Source: Sheuella sp. | GTDB taxonomy: Bacteria > Pseudomonadota > Gammaproteobacteria > Burkholderiales > Burkholderiaceae_B | Length of the DNA stretch: 64,000 bases | NCBI GenBank assembly: GCA_030650995.1 | Contig: JAUSCY010000040.1 | Span: 1 to 64,000, forward strand | Reading direction: 5' to 3' | Shown here: one piece after another, positions 31,801 to 40,557 of the stretch | Layout of the letters: every line of letters begins with the position of its first letter | How positions within the stretch are numbered: the stretch's first letter is position 1 | Program-made: the position numbers and the translations under genes | Notes under the pieces: generated by a model | Told to the model about the DNA's origin: nothing | What the model saw: only the letters and a program-made list of their open reading frames with translations | The model's database searches: none

Positions 31801-32719
31801 CATCGAACAGATGCGCCAGGCGGGGCATTCTGTGACACAGCTAGAACTAAGTGAGAAATGCAGTAATGGTCATTTCATCTCTCCGACCATTATTGAACTC
31901 AATGCGATCAACGAATTGAAAAAAGAAGTATTTGGTCCTGTCTTGCACGTTGTGCGCTATAAAAGGCAGAATCTTGATCAGATAATCGAATCAATTAATC
32001 AACTTGGATATGGTCTGACATTCGGTATCCATTCGCGAATCGATGAGACTGTCCAGCATGTCCTATCCGGTATCCAGGCTGGCAATATCTACGTCAACCG
32101 TAACGTTGTTGGCGCCGTTGTAGGCGTTCAGCCTTTCGGAGGATCCCGTCTCTCGGGAACAGGACCCAAGGCCGGTGGACCGCTTTATCTGCACCGATTG
32201 CTGACCACGCAGGCTGAGACGCTACCCTTCAGGCTCGCCAGCAAACAGTCCTGGCCTACAGAGACGCTGCTTGAAGGTCCTACAGGCGAACGCAACCTAT
32301 ACAAACTACTCCCGCGAGGGCAGGTATTGTGCATCGCATCAACCGAGTCAGGTTTAAATGCGCAGTACAAAGCGATAAGTGAAACGGGTAATTGTGGACT
32401 ATTGATTGAAAGTGCAAAGGTGACGAGCTGGATTCAAAAGCATCTCCCTGCTCCAGAGACTTACAGACTCATTAAAGATCACGAGATTGAAACCGAGCAA
32501 TTTCAATGCGTGCTGTTTGAAGGCGATACCGACGAGTTGAAAAAAATGAATATGCGCATCGCAGCCAGATCCGGGCCTATCGCGATCGTCCAAAGCAGAT
32601 CTTGCGAGAGCCTCGCAGCGGGGGATCACTATAGGATCGATCTGCTGCTGCAAGAGCAGTCCATCAGCACGAACACTGCGGCGGCAGGTGGGAATGCAAC
32701 ACTGATGACAATCGGTTAA
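28898..32719 (+). CDS. putA: trifunctional proline utilization protein (RHH regulator, PRODH, P5C dehydrogenase)
   Basis: 1273 aa; N-terminal RHH TTIGVKVDESLRERLRLAAARTGRTPHWLHKQALHAYIEKIE; PRODH GPGISIKLSALHPRYSRAQ; ALDH FIAETGGINAMIVDSSALPEQVV, SAGQRCSALRLL. Confidence 0.96.
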   Translation: MATTTIGVKVDESLRERLRLAAARTGRTPHWLHKQALHAYIEKIERGEIPPELQHAMEDQFLYAPDNAHAETPRTIPFVEFAQDIQPQSVMRAAITSAYRRPEQESLPLLLEAARCTDQTRVSELASKLVTSLRNKRSKGGVEVLLQEFSLSSQEGIALMCLAEALLRIPDRATRDALIRDKISRGDWKSHMGGSPSLFVNAATWGLMLTGKLVSVSSEKSLSNAMTRLISKGGEPLVRKGVNMAMRLMGEQFVSGQTIAEALANSTKSESKGFGHSYDMLGEAAMDAKSAKFYYMLYEQAIHAIGKHAAKRGIYEGPGISIKLSALHPRYSRAQRERVMDELLPDLLSLARLARSYDIGLNIDAEEADRLELSLDLLEALCFDASLASWNGIGFVVQAYQKRAPFVIDYLIDLGKRSHHRLMVRLVKGAYWDSEIKRAQIDGLEGYPVFTRKVYTDVSYLACARKLLASPEAIFPQFATHNAHTVASIYYMAGENFYQGQYEFQCLHGMGEPLYEEVTGSLSDGKLNRPCRIYAPVGTHQTLLAYLVRRLLENGANTSFVNRINDESVSIASLVQDPVELASRISPPGLPHEQIPLPQELFGPLSTGARVNSSGIDLSNEHRLGSLAAALLHGTEKKWTAGPILAELDIEIAADRIFAVLNPADIHDEVGQVAYANHDELDSAIRAAKLAAPIWQSTPARERSAHLINCAQLLESEMQTLIGLIVREAGKSIPNAISEVREATDFLRYYAQQAASNITNATHRALGPVLCISPWNFPLAIFMGQVAAALAAGNVVIAKPAEQTSLIAAQAVKLLHQAGVPRGALQLLTGTGEAVGAKLVACEDIRGVIFTGSTEVARIIASKLSERLNENGQPIPFIAETGGINAMIVDSSALPEQVVADTLSSAFDSAGQRCSALRLLCLQEDGADQILEMLHGAMRELKIGNSDRLSIDVGPIIDAQAKHSITQYIEQMRQAGHSVTQLELSEKCSNGHFISPTIIELNAINELKKEVFGPVLHVVRYKRQNLDQIIESINQLGYGLTFGIHSRIDETVQHVLSGIQAGNIYVNRNVVGAVVGVQPFGGSRLSGTGPKAGGPLYLHRLLTTQAETLPFRLASKQSWPTETLLEGPTGERNLYKLLPRGQVLCIASTESGLNAQYKAISETGNCGLLIESAKVTSWIQKHLPAPETYRLIKDHEIETEQFQCVLFEGDTDELKKMNMRIAARSGPIAIVQSRSCESLAAGDHYRIDLLLQEQSISTNTAAAGGNATLMTIG

Positions 32720-32806
32720 CTTTTGACTGCGTCAGCCGCTATTACGTTTACTTAGAATGATTGTGCTTTCTTGGACGTCTTGAATCAAATACTAACAGGA
32801 TCATAT

Positions 32807-34420
32807 ATGACCGATACGAACATAATGGGGAACGCTGAGGTCGGCGAAGAAATCAGACAGGTGTTTGAACCCAAAGGGATGCGCCCTGCGACCCCCGCAA
32901 CGAGCCGCGACAGAGGTGCGGGTCCGTTTAAGCGATTGGTCTTACGCGGTGCGACGGTCATTGACGGTACGGGTGCCCCGCCTTCCGGTCCTGTCGATAT
33001 TGTTGTCGAAGGTGGCCGGATCACTGAACTGAAAGTCGTCGGATCACCACACAAAGAAATCAATCCTGCGAACCGCCCCGCGCCTGGCGACCATGAAATC
33101 GACTGCCACGGTAAGTTTGTGACACCTGGCCTGATTGATTGCCATGCCCACGTTGGAACGCCCTGGCACGGTATGAGTGGCGTAGTGCCCTCTGCAGATT
33201 ATGTTTACAAGCTCTGGCTGGCACACGGAGTCACAACTGTCCGGGAAATGGGCTCCATGAACGGCCTGAGCTATATGCTTGCTCAACGTGATGCCGCTGA
33301 AAAGAACGAGATCGCAGCACCCAGACTGATACTGCATGCATATTTCCCAGCTGTAAACGAACGGATCAAGACGATCTTTACACCTGAACAGGCTAGAGAC
33401 TGGGTGCGTCGTCTTAAAGAGCGTGGCGCAGACGGGATCAAGTTTTTTGGCGCGCCCCCTACGATTATGCAGGCAGCACTTGAAGAGGCCGCCAATCAAG
33501 GTCTGCGCACAGGTTGCCACCATGCGCAAATGGCAGTGACACGGGTCAACGCCTTGAAGTCAGCCAAGTGGGGACTGAACAGCACTGAACACTATTACGG
33601 AATTCCAGAAGCCTTATTTGAAAACCGTATTGTTCAGAATTTCCCGGCAGACTACAACTACGGCGACGAATATTTCCGTTTTTCTGTTTCCGGTCAGATG
33701 TTTATGCAGGCTGCTCAACCGGGCAGCAAAAAATGGAATGAAGTACTGGAACAGTTTCTTGAAACAGGTCATACATTTGTGCCGACCTTTGGCATCTACG
33801 ATGCGAATCGGGACCTGATGCGGGCCAGAAGAGCAGATTGGCATGGCGACTACACAGTCAAAACAATCTGGAAGTATTTCCAGCCTCAGCGCGGCGGGCA
33901 CGGCGCGTATTGGTACCGCTGGAGTACGAAAAACGAGGTGGAATGGAAAGAGAATTATCGTCTCTGGATGCACTTCGTGAATGATTACAAGAATCTGGGC
34001 GGTAGAGTTTGTGCCGGTAGTGACTCGGGATTCATTTACCAGATCTTTGGATTTGGCTTGATTCGCGAGCTTGAACTATTACAAGAAGCCGGATTCCATC
34101 CGCTTGAAGTCATGCGATCAGCGACATCACTGGGAGCGGAGCTGCTTGGTATCGAAGACGATACCGGCTCAATCGATCTGGGCAAACGTGCTGACCTGTT
34201 GGTGCATGACCTGAATCCTCTTGAGGATTTCAAGCTCATGTACGGAACAGGTGCGATCCGCCTGAACGATGAAACCGGCAAAGCAGAATGGAAACGTTCT
34301 CTGCGTTACACCATTAAAGCCGGACTCATCTTCGACACGGAAGAACTGCTTGCTGATGTACGCGAGATTGTGAATCAGAGCTGGAAAGATGACGATCATG
34401 ACCGCCCACCCAAACGTTGA
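32807..34420 (+). CDS. amidohydrolase-superfamily metal-dependent hydrolase
   Basis: FVTPGLIDCHAHVGTPWHGMSG; GIKFFGAP; CHHAQ; GSDSGFIYQ metal-site pattern; start chosen at MTDTNIMG. Confidence 0.88.
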   Translation: MTDTNIMGNAEVGEEIRQVFEPKGMRPATPATSRDRGAGPFKRLVLRGATVIDGTGAPPSGPVDIVVEGGRITELKVVGSPHKEINPANRPAPGDHEIDCHGKFVTPGLIDCHAHVGTPWHGMSGVVPSADYVYKLWLAHGVTTVREMGSMNGLSYMLAQRDAAEKNEIAAPRLILHAYFPAVNERIKTIFTPEQARDWVRRLKERGADGIKFFGAPPTIMQAALEEAANQGLRTGCHHAQMAVTRVNALKSAKWGLNSTEHYYGIPEALFENRIVQNFPADYNYGDEYFRFSVSGQMFMQAAQPGSKKWNEVLEQFLETGHTFVPTFGIYDANRDLMRARRADWHGDYTVKTIWKYFQPQRGGHGAYWYRWSTKNEVEWKENYRLWMHFVNDYKNLGGRVCAGSDSGFIYQIFGFGLIRELELLQEAGFHPLEVMRSATSLGAELLGIEDDTGSIDLGKRADLLVHDLNPLEDFKLMYGTGAIRLNDETGKAEWKRSLRYTIKAGLIFDTEELLADVREIVNQSWKDDDHDRPPKR

Positions 34421-35465
34421 CCTGATCGTCCTATGCGGATTTCTCGGCAGCGGAAAAACAACGCTGCTGGTAGATTTTCTGCAACAGGACCTGCTGCGTG
34501 ATACTGCCGTCATCGTCAACGAAGCCGGTGAAATCGGTATTGATGGCGCACTCGTCAATGAAGGGGCTAACGATCTGGGCATGACGCTTCTTGAGAATGG
34601 CTGTGTGTGTTGCTCATTGCGCAGCAGTCTGGTTGATACCGTAGCCGGACTTCTGCATGCACCGCGACCAGAGGGCGCTCCTCCCCTTGCCCGTATCGTG
34701 CTTGAAACAAGCGGAATTTCACGACCTGGCCCAATCCTGGCCTCGCTCACGGATGAGTATCTCGCACAATGCGGACTGCGTGTCAGCGTCATCACGACCT
34801 TTGACGCAGAGTTGGGAGGATTGCGACATGAACAATTTGATGAAGCGGCCTCGCAACTGGCTGCAGCACAAAAGATCGTATTCACCAAGCTAGACATTGT
34901 TGACGATCAAACGCTCTCCAGACAAATTTCTCAGGCGAGCTTAATCAACCCGCTGGCAGAATTAATACATGACAGAAACCGCCAATCACTTGTTCGTGAC
35001 GCATTTCTCATTACGCCCGAGACGCAGCGAAATCTGACGGACATGGCCATCAATGCGATGACGACTCCCTCACAGACTCAGGCACATACGCGTCTTCACG
35101 TTATGAAAGGCGTTGCCGTCGATCCGGTCAGCTGGGATGACCTAGCGTGCTGGCTAGATGATCTGGCAGGGATATGCGGAGAAAAGCTTTTGCGTGTCAA
35201 GGCACTCGTGCATATTTCAGATTGTCCGGAACCCATCCTGATTCAGGGAGTCGGTACGACATACAGCATGCCAAGACGCATGACACAAAAAGTCTCCAGC
35301 CCCGATGTGATTGTTGTCATCACCCGGGATATTTCTGCAGAAGAAATCATGATGCATTTAACGGGTACAGCGGTTAATCTGTATCCAATCAATACTCCAT
35401 CCCGTAGTCAAGCCAAGGACAAACGTCCATTATTTCCTCACGAGGTCACTCATGCAACCAACTAA
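34389..35465 (+). CDS. CobW/G3E-family GTPase (metallochaperone-like)
   Basis: LCGFLGSGKTTLL Walker A; NGCVCCSLRSSL CxCC; ETSGIS. Confidence 0.9.
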   Translation: MTIMTAHPNVDLIVLCGFLGSGKTTLLVDFLQQDLLRDTAVIVNEAGEIGIDGALVNEGANDLGMTLLENGCVCCSLRSSLVDTVAGLLHAPRPEGAPPLARIVLETSGISRPGPILASLTDEYLAQCGLRVSVITTFDAELGGLRHEQFDEAASQLAAAQKIVFTKLDIVDDQTLSRQISQASLINPLAELIHDRNRQSLVRDAFLITPETQRNLTDMAINAMTTPSQTQAHTRLHVMKGVAVDPVSWDDLACWLDDLAGICGEKLLRVKALVHISDCPEPILIQGVGTTYSMPRRMTQKVSSPDVIVVITRDISAEEIMMHLTGTAVNLYPINTPSRSQAKDKRPLFPHEVTHATN

Positions 35466-36498
35466 TTTCAAGCGCCGTTCATTTCTTCAGTCGTCGTCAA
35501 CATTACTGGCAGCTTCAGCATTACCCCTTTTTTCACGTGACCTCTCGGCACAGGAAAGCAATGTAATTGTCGGCACGTGGGGAGGCGACTACCAGAATCT
35601 GCTTCAGAAAATAGTCAATCCTTTGTCGGGCTCAAGCGTTGTGTTCGATACGGGCAACGCAGTGGCACGTGCAACCAAAATCCGCGCAGAAAAAAACTCC
35701 AGACGCGGGTCCATGGATGTCTGCCTGCTTCAAGATATCGACATGTACGACCTCTCACTCGGTGACCTTTTGGAGCCGGTCAACGACAAGAACACACCCA
35801 ATCTCTCGAATGCGTATGAGCAGTTTCGTAATGGCTATTCGATTCCGCATATCTTCAGCGCGATGGTTTTGGTCTACAACAAAGAAAAGATTCCAACACC
35901 ACCAGACTCTTTTTCAGCCGCACTTGATCCGAAATACAAAGGACGCGTCGGATTTTCAGACATTCTTCATATTGCCAACACCTTGTTTGTTGGTTTGGCC
36001 AATGGTGGAAACACCTCAAGTTTCAACGCTGGGATGAAATTTCTCGCTGAAATCAAGAAAAATGATCCTAAGGTATTTCCTTCAAACGAAGCTGTAGCTG
36101 CTGCGCTCAAGTCAGGTGAAATCTGGATGACCTGCATGTGGAAGGCACGCGCACTGCAATGGCAGGACGCTGGTCTGCCGCTTGGATTTGTGCTTCCAAA
36201 GGAAGGCGCCGTGGCTGTGACCTTCGAGGGTGGTGTGCCGAAAAACTCACGCAATAAGCCTGGTGCATGGAAGTTTCTGAATGCCATGATGGATCCAAAA
36301 GGACAGGTCGAGTTTGCCAAGGCAATGGGTTATGCACCCACAGTACGCAACGCCGACTTGCCTGCTGAGCTCAGAGAGCGCGTAAGCTTTAGTGATAGTG
36401 AGCTCAAGCGTGTATTTGCATACGATTCCAAGAGCCTGATTACCCAGAAAACAGAGGTACTTGACTACTGGAACAAATCCTTCAAAGCTGATGCCTGA
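35452..36498 (+). CDS. ABC transporter substrate-binding protein (PotD-like), Tat-like signal
   Basis: FKRRSFLQSSSTLLAASALPLFSRDLSA then VIVGTWGGDYQNLLQKIVNPL. Confidence 0.85.
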   Translation: MQPTNFKRRSFLQSSSTLLAASALPLFSRDLSAQESNVIVGTWGGDYQNLLQKIVNPLSGSSVVFDTGNAVARATKIRAEKNSRRGSMDVCLLQDIDMYDLSLGDLLEPVNDKNTPNLSNAYEQFRNGYSIPHIFSAMVLVYNKEKIPTPPDSFSAALDPKYKGRVGFSDILHIANTLFVGLANGGNTSSFNAGMKFLAEIKKNDPKVFPSNEAVAAALKSGEIWMTCMWKARALQWQDAGLPLGFVLPKEGAVAVTFEGGVPKNSRNKPGAWKFLNAMMDPKGQVEFAKAMGYAPTVRNADLPAELRERVSFSDSELKRVFAYDSKSLITQKTEVLDYWNKSFKADA

Positions 36499-36513
36499 TC
36501 AAACGGATCCAAA

Positions 36514-38337
36514 ATGTCTGACCACGATCTAGCCGGCTCTGCCTGGCATGTAAGTCCAAGTGAATATTTAGCCAGACGTGCTCCCCAGTACAGTCTGCCC
36601 GAACAGCCTGAGTCGCGCTATCTCACCATGCGTGACGGCTGTCGGATCGCTATTGATGTTTACATCCCGCAGGGTCAGGACAACAGCCGGCTATTTCCCG
36701 CCATCACCATCTTTACACCCTACTACAGGCGGTTCAAAGTCATCGCAGACGGTGCGGAACCCAGTCCGAATGCAGCCAAATATCGTGATTTTTTTGTTCC
36801 TCGCGGTTATGCGCTGATTGTCATTGATGTCAGAGGGACTGGGGCGAGTTTTGGAGTTCGCGAATCGTTGCGTTCCCCAAAGGAGCGTGAAGACTCACGA
36901 GAAATTGCGGACTGGATTGTTAATCAGCCATGGTCGAATGGTGCAATCGGATCCACGGGCATTTCATATCTCGGAGCGGCAGCCTGTTTTCTGGCAAGTA
37001 CGGGTCACCCTGCCGTCAAAGCCATTGCCCCGCTTTTTTCAGTTTCAGACATTTATAACGAACAATTATTTCCGGGCGGAATGCTTTCGCGCGTATGGAG
37101 CAAAAATTACGACGAATTAATGGTGGCACTTGATCATAATGATCCAGAAAAAATTGCACGCTTTCCATACTTTAACGACCCCAGACTCAGTGGGCCTCAG
37201 CCTGTTGACGATGATATGGATGGATTACAGGTAGAAGCGGCAATACTTGAGCATCATGATAATTTTCGACTCCACGACATGATGCCAGAGCTAGCCTTTC
37301 GTGATGAAGGCCCCCTGCATGCGCCCGAACTCAATACAGACGCCTGTAGCCCTTTTCACTACCTCAAGAAAGGCTCAATCCCAGGCATTCCGATTTACTC
37401 AATTTCCGGCTGGTTTGATGGCGGCGGTTACGCGAATGGTTCGATTACTCGCTTTCTGACGATGGCGGGTCCCCACGACCGATTGCTGTTAGGCCCCTGG
37501 GATCATGGCGCGCGCACCAATGTTTCACCCTTCAGAAAACAGATCGCACCGCAATTCTCCATACTCGCTGAGGTACTGCGCTTTTTTGACCAGCATTTAC
37601 TAGGAATGGATACCGGGATCGAAAAAGAGGATAAGGTCCATTATTTCAGCATGCACGAAGAATCATGGCATGCAACCAACAGCTGGCCACCCCGCTCAAG
37701 TAAACGGTTTTTCCTCTCCCAGGAGGCCTCACTGTCCGAAACGCCAGCCACCCACGAAAGTCAGGTATCACATCAAGTCCGTTTCGAGACAACGACAGGC
37801 GATCAAACGCGCTGGGAAAGACTGGGTGCAGCAAATGTGACAGATTATTTTTTCGACTGGCATGGTCGGGATCAAACGCATTTAACGTTCACCTCGGAAC
37901 CTCTGGCGCAGGATACGGAATTAAGTGGTCATATCGTTGCGAATATCAACATGTCCAGTTCGCAAAACGATGCGGCCTTGTTTGTCTATGCAACAGAAAT
38001 CGAGGCAGATGGTATTGCGCGATATATTACCGAAGGGATGTTGCGTGCACTGCATCGCGCGACTGCGAATTGCCCGGATGATTATCTGACAACTTGGCCC
38101 TATCGACAATTCATGCGTCGCGATGCAAAACGATTAACTCCTGGGGTTGCGCAACGACTTGAGTTCGCCTTGTTACCCGTTTCGTGGACCTTAAAAAAAG
38201 GAAGTCGCCTGAGGATTTCCATTACCGGAGCCGATGCTGATCATTTTCCGCCGATTCCAAATGGTATGCCTCCTGTGTTGAATATCCTGCTTGGCGGTCA
38301 GAATGGCTCTTATGTTGAGGTGCCACTTAACAAATAA
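36514..38337 (+). CDS. CocE/NonD family hydrolase (X-Pro dipeptidyl-peptidase S15-like)
   Basis: RDGCRIAIDVYIPQG; DVRGTGASFG; nucleophile elbow IGSTGISYLGAAAC; LGPWDHG; C-terminal jelly-roll-like domain. Confidence 0.9.
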   Translation: MSDHDLAGSAWHVSPSEYLARRAPQYSLPEQPESRYLTMRDGCRIAIDVYIPQGQDNSRLFPAITIFTPYYRRFKVIADGAEPSPNAAKYRDFFVPRGYALIVIDVRGTGASFGVRESLRSPKEREDSREIADWIVNQPWSNGAIGSTGISYLGAAACFLASTGHPAVKAIAPLFSVSDIYNEQLFPGGMLSRVWSKNYDELMVALDHNDPEKIARFPYFNDPRLSGPQPVDDDMDGLQVEAAILEHHDNFRLHDMMPELAFRDEGPLHAPELNTDACSPFHYLKKGSIPGIPIYSISGWFDGGGYANGSITRFLTMAGPHDRLLLGPWDHGARTNVSPFRKQIAPQFSILAEVLRFFDQHLLGMDTGIEKEDKVHYFSMHEESWHATNSWPPRSSKRFFLSQEASLSETPATHESQVSHQVRFETTTGDQTRWERLGAANVTDYFFDWHGRDQTHLTFTSEPLAQDTELSGHIVANINMSSSQNDAALFVYATEIEADGIARYITEGMLRALHRATANCPDDYLTTWPYRQFMRRDAKRLTPGVAQRLEFALLPVSWTLKKGSRLRISITGADADHFPPIPNGMPPVLNILLGGQNGSYVEVPLNK

Positions 38338-38429
38338 CTTACCTGGAGACTCAGATAAAATCCGATCACCTGCCCCTCAGCACGAAAGACTCAGCCCAGA
38401 CGCTTAATCAACATTGCTACTGTAGAACC

Positions 38430-39650
38430 TTGAACAAAGAGGAGCTGCAGAAACAACTAGAAGGCGATCCGAGTCTGAAAGGGATCACGCATACTATCTG
38501 GGAAACTCGCCCTCACCTGTTCTCCTCGACTATCGTGTTCATTTCACACGAGATGAGGCAGCAGATCGCCGAGGCCATCGCAGCAATAGAACGTGTGATT
38601 GCTCTGAAACCCTATCAAACGCAAGCGTTAATGAGAGCACCCGCCATTGCGCAACGTGCTTTCGGCCCGACCGGTGCATGCATGGGCTACGATTTTCATT
38701 TGAGTGAGGACGGCCCAAAGCTTATTGAAATCAATACGAATGCAGGCGGCTTACTTCTGAATGCAGCCTTAGCCCGCGCGCAAGTCGCCTGCTGTCAGGA
38801 AATGGAGTGGGCGCTCCACCCCAATGAAAACCTGGCTCGCATTGATGACAGCATTTTTGATATGTTTAGGATCGAATGGAAAAGTCAGCGAAGCGATCAG
38901 CCTTTGCAATCGATTGTGATCCTTGATGACAACCCCACTGAACAGTATCTAGCCCCGGAGTTTGAGCTGTTCAGGGATCTATTTCAAAAACATGGCGTGA
39001 TTGCCAGTATTGTCGATCCCTCCGAGCTTGTCTGGCAGAACAACCAACTCCTTCATGCGCATCAACCTGTGGATATGATTTATAACCGTCTGACAGACTT
39101 CTATCTGGAGGATCCGCAGCATCTCTCAATCAAAAATGCCTATGAAAGTGGCGCCGTTGTCATCACACCGGGACCACATGCCCACGCGCTCTGGGCGGAC
39201 AAACGCAATCTCATCACGCTCAGTCAGGAGGACTTGCTTGTAGACTGGGGGGTCTCTGAATCAGATAGAAAAATACTGCGTCAGGTGGTGCCTCATACCG
39301 AACTAGTCAAGATCGATCACGCAGAGGAACTTTGGGCGAATCGACGACATCTATTTTTTAAACCCGTCGCAGGATATGGATCGAAAGCGACTTATCGCGG
39401 CGACAAGCTTACAAAAAAAGTCTGGGCCGAAATACTGGAGGGTGATTTCGTTGCTCAGGATTTAGTCGTACCTAGCTATCGACTTATTTCAATAGATCAT
39501 GTTTTGACAGAGCTCAAGTTTGATGTCCGGGCCTATGCATACGCAGGAAAAATTCAGCTGATGGCTGCACGCATGTATTCAGGCCAAACAACAAATTTTC
39601 GAACGCCTGGAGGCGGATTTGCACCATTGGCAGTTACTCCATTGTCATAG
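38430..39650 (+). CDS. ATP-grasp-like protein of unknown function
   Basis: 406 aa; FHLSEDGPKLIEINTNAGGLLLNAA, MIYNRLTDFYLEDP, LFFKPVAGYGSKATYRGDKLTKKVW, FDVRAYAYAGKIQLMAARMYSGQTTNFRTPGGGFAP; TTG start. Confidence 0.65.
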   Translation: MNKEELQKQLEGDPSLKGITHTIWETRPHLFSSTIVFISHEMRQQIAEAIAAIERVIALKPYQTQALMRAPAIAQRAFGPTGACMGYDFHLSEDGPKLIEINTNAGGLLLNAALARAQVACCQEMEWALHPNENLARIDDSIFDMFRIEWKSQRSDQPLQSIVILDDNPTEQYLAPEFELFRDLFQKHGVIASIVDPSELVWQNNQLLHAHQPVDMIYNRLTDFYLEDPQHLSIKNAYESGAVVITPGPHAHALWADKRNLITLSQEDLLVDWGVSESDRKILRQVVPHTELVKIDHAEELWANRRHLFFKPVAGYGSKATYRGDKLTKKVWAEILEGDFVAQDLVVPSYRLISIDHVLTELKFDVRAYAYAGKIQLMAARMYSGQTTNFRTPGGGFAPLAVTPLS

Positions 39651-39679
39651 GAATAGTGATAACAATATTCAGGCTTGCA

Positions 39680-39985
39680 CTAGGGTGCTCCCTGAATATC
39701 GATCACAACAAGTTTTCCGCCATCTTGAACAACAGTGAATTTCACAGTTTGGCCAACTTGGACTTTGTCTAAGAGTGCAGCATTCCTGACGTGAAAAACC
39801 ATTGTCATGGGCGGCATATCAAGACTCTTGATTTCTTCATGTCTGATCGTAATTTTTGAGTTTTCCTTATCGATCTTTCTGACTGCGCCCTGAGTCATTT
39901 CATTCACCTGAGACATTGCAGGTAATGAACTCATAGCTAGCGCACTAACAATCACTGGCATATATAAATATTTACGTATTTTCAT
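39680..39985 (-). CDS. CusF-like periplasmic copper-binding protein
   Basis: Signal peptide; QGAVRKIDKENSKITIRHEEIKSLDMPPMTMVFHVRNAALLDKVQVGQTVKF. Confidence 0.9.
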   Translation of the reverse strand: MKIRKYLYMPVIVSALAMSSLPAMSQVNEMTQGAVRKIDKENSKITIRHEEIKSLDMPPMTMVFHVRNAALLDKVQVGQTVKFTVVQDGGKLVVIDIQGAP

Positions 39986-40032
39986 TTATCACTCACGTAT
40001 TAAATGTGTAAAGAATTAGAGCTCATCACTAT

Positions 40033-40530
40033 TCACTTATTTGATCCCACACGAATGAGTCCTCTCATTCCCGCGTCATAATGTCCCGGCAATAAACATG
40101 CGAAATCGACCGTTCCGGAGGTTGTGAATTTCCAGATCACTACGCCCGATTTTCCTGGTTCAACAGTCACCATATTGGGATCATCATGTTCCATCTCGGG
40201 GAATTTCATCATTTGCTGATAGTGATCCTTGAGGTCCTTATCCGTACCAAGTACAAACTCATGCTTCACTTTGCCGCTGTTATTGAGTACGAATTTAATT
40301 GTTTCACCCGCTTTGACAGAAATCCCGGAAGGACTGAATCTCATCGTGTCAGACATATCGACTTGTATGGCCCTTGTCACTTGTGCAGCCTGTCCGGGCT
40401 GACCGATTGCACTGGTATCTGATCCATGTGAATGACCTCCGGCATGGTTACCCGCGGACCATGCCGATCCCGCACAAGCAATCAAACCTACGAAAATCAT
40501 TAATCTGAGATACATATTGGAAGTATTCAT
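40033..40530 (-). CDS. cupredoxin-domain copper-binding protein (CopI-like)
   Basis: MRFSPSGISVKAGETIKFVLNNSGKVKHEFVLGTDKDL...FACLLPGHYDAGMRGLIRV. Confidence 0.88.
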   Translation of the reverse strand: MNTSNMYLRLMIFVGLIACAGSAWSAGNHAGGHSHGSDTSAIGQPGQAAQVTRAIQVDMSDTMRFSPSGISVKAGETIKFVLNNSGKVKHEFVLGTDKDLKDHYQQMMKFPEMEHDDPNMVTVEPGKSGVVIWKFTTSGTVDFACLLPGHYDAGMRGLIRVGSNK

Positions 40531-40557
40531 TTTTTATCCTGAATAAACATAATGAAA

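Noticed and set aside
34169-34897. 242 aa minus-strand ORF
   Set aside because: Antisense to the CobW GTPase and amidohydrolase end, both with firm motifs.
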